DNA from: Rhodospirillales bacterium 24-66-33 | GTDB taxonomy: Bacteria > Pseudomonadota > Alphaproteobacteria > Reyranellales > Reyranellaceae | Direction of reading: 5' to 3' | NCBI GenBank assembly: GCA_002281855.1 | Contig: NCHQ01000012.1 | Location: 62,001 to 126,000 of the forward strand | Length of the DNA: 64,000 bases | Shown: positions 62,553-64,000 of the stretch, piece by piece | Layout of the letters: the number at the start of each line of letters is the position of its first letter | Position numbering within the stretch: position 1 is the stretch's first letter | Translations under genes and position numbers: made by a program | Notes under the pieces: generated by a model | What the model was told of the DNA's origin: nothing | Databases searched by the model: none | What the model saw: the letters and a program-made list of their open reading frames with translations, nothing else

Positions 62553-62695
62553 GGAGCGCTTCAGATCCGTTTGAACGCGGCGGGACGCTTCGTGCGCTGC
62601 ACCTTGCACAGCGATCCGTTCTTTGCCAAGCCGGTTTTTCGCCGCGCGGACGCCTCCCGCTTACCGACGCGTGTGTCACATGCTACGGCTCGACC

Positions 62696-63700
62696 ATGCC
62701 TGACCAACCGCACATCCTGACCGGCTTTCATTTCACAAAGGCGACGCTCGCTTCTTTCAGTGAGCGCTGCAAGATCATCGGGCACATGGACAATCCCACG
62801 CCCACCGTCGCCGACATCCCGCCCGGCACCGCGGCCACGGTGCAGGCGATCGTCAGCACGGGCAGCGTCGGCCTCTCGGACGCCATGATGGCGGCCCTGC
62901 CGAGGCTGTCGCTGTTCTGCTGCTACGGCACGGGTTACGAGCGCGTCGATCTCGAAGCGGCGCGGCGGCGCAACATCATGGTCACGCACGGCGCCGACGC
63001 CAATGCGCTCGACGTGGCCGAACTCGCGGTCGGCATCCTCCTCGCCTCGACCCGCCGCCTGGTGCGCGCCGACAAGATGATCCGCCGCGGCGAGTGGAAA
63101 CAGCGCATCCCCAACCGCTTCGGCGCCATCGCCGGCCTGACCGGCGGCAAGGTCGGTATCCTGGGGCTCGGCGCCATCGGCCTGGAGGTCGCGCGGCGCC
63201 TCAAGGGCTTCGACGTCGAGATCGGCTACTGCAATCGCAGCAAGCGCAGCGACGTCGACTTCCCGTATTTCCCGGACGTGATGGCGCTCGCCACCTGGTG
63301 CGACTACCTGATCGTCTGCCTGCGCTCGGATGCCTCCAACCGGCACATCATCGACGCCGAGGTGCTGAAGGCGCTGGGTCCGCGCGGCCACGTGGTCAAC
63401 ATCTCGCGTGGCTGGGCGGTCGACGAGGCGGCCCTGGCCGACGCGCTGCGCCACGACGTCATCGAAGGCGCAGCCCTCGATGTGTTCGACGAGGAGCCCT
63501 ACACCGGCACCGAGCTGCTCGAACTCGACAAGCTGGTGATGACACCGCATTTCGGCGGCGGCACGCAACACGCCCAGCGCCGCATGACCGACCTCGTCTG
63601 CCGCAACCTCGACAACCATTTCACCGGCAAGCCAGTCGTCTCCCCGGTGCCTGAACTGCGCGACTGGGCCCACTCCCCCGACGCGCCGGAACCGCGTTAG
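62696..63700 (+). CDS. D-2-hydroxyacid dehydrogenase family protein
   Basis: A 334-aa NAD-dependent oxidoreductase of the D-isomer 2-hydroxyacid dehydrogenase family (glyoxylate/hydroxypyruvate reductase-like). The Rossmann loop is GILGLGAIGLEVARRL, the acceptor Arg is in VVNISRGWAVDE, the Glu in DVFDEEPYTG and the catalytic His in MTPHFGGGT. The N-terminal ORF extension to 62438 is dropped because it lies antisense to pntAA. It is divergent from pntAA with 157 bases between. Substrate unknown. Confidence 0.9.
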   Translation: MPDQPHILTGFHFTKATLASFSERCKIIGHMDNPTPTVADIPPGTAATVQAIVSTGSVGLSDAMMAALPRLSLFCCYGTGYERVDLEAARRRNIMVTHGADANALDVAELAVGILLASTRRLVRADKMIRRGEWKQRIPNRFGAIAGLTGGKVGILGLGAIGLEVARRLKGFDVEIGYCNRSKRSDVDFPYFPDVMALATWCDYLIVCLRSDASNRHIIDAEVLKALGPRGHVVNISRGWAVDEAALADALRHDVIEGAALDVFDEEPYTGTELLELDKLVMTPHFGGGTQHAQRRMTDLVCRNLDNHFTGKPVVSPVPELRDWAHSPDAPEPR

Positions 63701-63756
63701 CGCTTTTCGGTGCCGTTGCCCTACAGCCTCGTCCTGAGAGGCTGGCCGGAAATGAA

Positions 63757-63770
63757 TTGAATCGATTCAA
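63757..63770. promoter_or_regulatory. Perfect 14-bp palindrome TTGAATCGATTCAA
   Basis: A perfect palindrome in the gap after the dehydrogenase stop, AT-rich against the local background. It could be a binding site for a regulator of the clipped gene downstream or a chance motif. Confidence 0.3.
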
Positions 63771-63777
63771 GCACTTA

Positions 63778-63887
63778 CCTCATCCTGAGGAGCCGCGCCT
63801 TGCGCGGCGTCTCGAAGGATGGGCAACAGGCAAGGTGCTCGTGCCCACCCTTCGAGACGCTCACTACGTTCGCTCCTCAGGGTGAGG
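63778..63887. repeat. REP-like element family B, copy 2 (110 bp)
   Basis: Ends CCTCATCCTGAGGAGC and GCTCCTCAGGGTGAGG are inverted repeats, and the interior carries GTCTCGAAGGATGGG and CCCACCCTTCGAGAC, matching 36085-36194 over its full length in order and spacing. These elements are typical of many related genomes and mark the gene ends here. Confidence 0.82.
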
Positions 63888-63932
63888 TGATTGCTTGGAC
63901 GCCAAGCATGGTTGCTTCACTGTCGTAAGACA

Positions 63933-64000
63933 TCAATTCGGCGGATCTTTTCCAATGACGATGCTCGCGCCCGTGTATTTCGGCGGCGTGTCGAACCAGA
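63933..64000 (-). CDS. Partial C-terminus of an unknown protein
   Basis: The minus-strand frame ending in TGA (63935-63933) gives a 22-residue C-terminus, with WFDTPPKYTGASIVIGKD-type composition and codon use like a real gene. The start lies right of the window. Nothing can be said about its function. Confidence 0.5.
   Translation of the reverse strand, partial: WFDTPPKYTGASIVIGKDPPN

Overview
The window is GC-rich, tightly packed DNA from a free-living alphaproteobacterium. Signs of this are alphaproteobacterial marker families (DUF2794, DUF2849, COQ9), a transhydrogenase split into PntAA/PntAB/PntB, an xseB-ispA-dxs block, TctC-type solute receptors and many GTG/TTG starts. The gene mix resembles Reyranella-like Rhodospirillales, but that placement is an inference. 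No rRNA, tRNA, phage, IS element or CRISPR array was seen. Interspersed palindromic repeats of at least three families are present.

Layout. 1-1098 holds bamB (cut by the window edge) and a YfgM-like TPR gene. 1262-5417 has small conserved proteins, a homocysteine methyltransferase-like gene, an ArsC-like protein and an orphan peptide-type binding protein. 5418-9278 is an assimilatory sulfite reduction operon (35-aa peptide, cysG, DUF2849, sulfite reductase, DUF934). 9493-14103 has an Hsp20 with a possible RNA thermometer, a divergent FAH-hydrolase/extradiol dioxygenase pair, a zinc alcohol dehydrogenase and an RsmC-like methyltransferase. 14078-20974 carries tlyA, dxs, ispA and xseB on the minus strand, with SDR, peroxiredoxin and amidase genes on the plus strand between tlyA and dxs. 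21254-26621 has an IclR regulator, a thioesterase, a RibD-like reductase, two tandem 2H phosphoesterases, a cupin and a hydratase.

26762-32418 is the most striking block. It is a tightly spaced six-gene plus-strand operon: a processive GT2 synthase, a 49-aa membrane peptide, a TPR + beta-barrel outer-membrane protein, a response-regulator receiver fused to a PIG-L/LmbE deacetylase, an ATP-grasp ligase and a histidine phosphatase. It has the core parts of an exopolysaccharide synthesis/export machine and recalls the uncharacterised E. coli yaiP/yaiO/yaiS genes. The receiver fusion and the ATP-grasp enzyme suggest a regulated, chemically modified amino-glycan. This is my best candidate for an undescribed system.

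32460-49378 is a lipid and acyl-CoA catabolism region: a fadB-like multifunctional enzyme, thiolase, acyl-CoA dehydrogenase with a LiuR-like operator, hydroxyacyl-CoA dehydrogenase, propionyl-CoA synthetase, a self-sufficient CYP102-type P450 and an acyl-CoA synthetase with an unusual Lys/Ala/Pro-rich tail. A methionine aminopeptidase, secreted proteins and a TctC receptor lie among them. 49464-56781 holds an SrfA-like membrane protein, azlCD, two DUF465 proteins, a TIGR02444 protein, purEK, COQ9, rpsU with a terminator and a HAD hydrolase. 56766-62538 has two tandem MORN-repeat membrane proteins next to pntAA-pntAB-pntB. The window ends with a D-2-hydroxyacid dehydrogenase, a repeat element and a clipped minus-strand gene.
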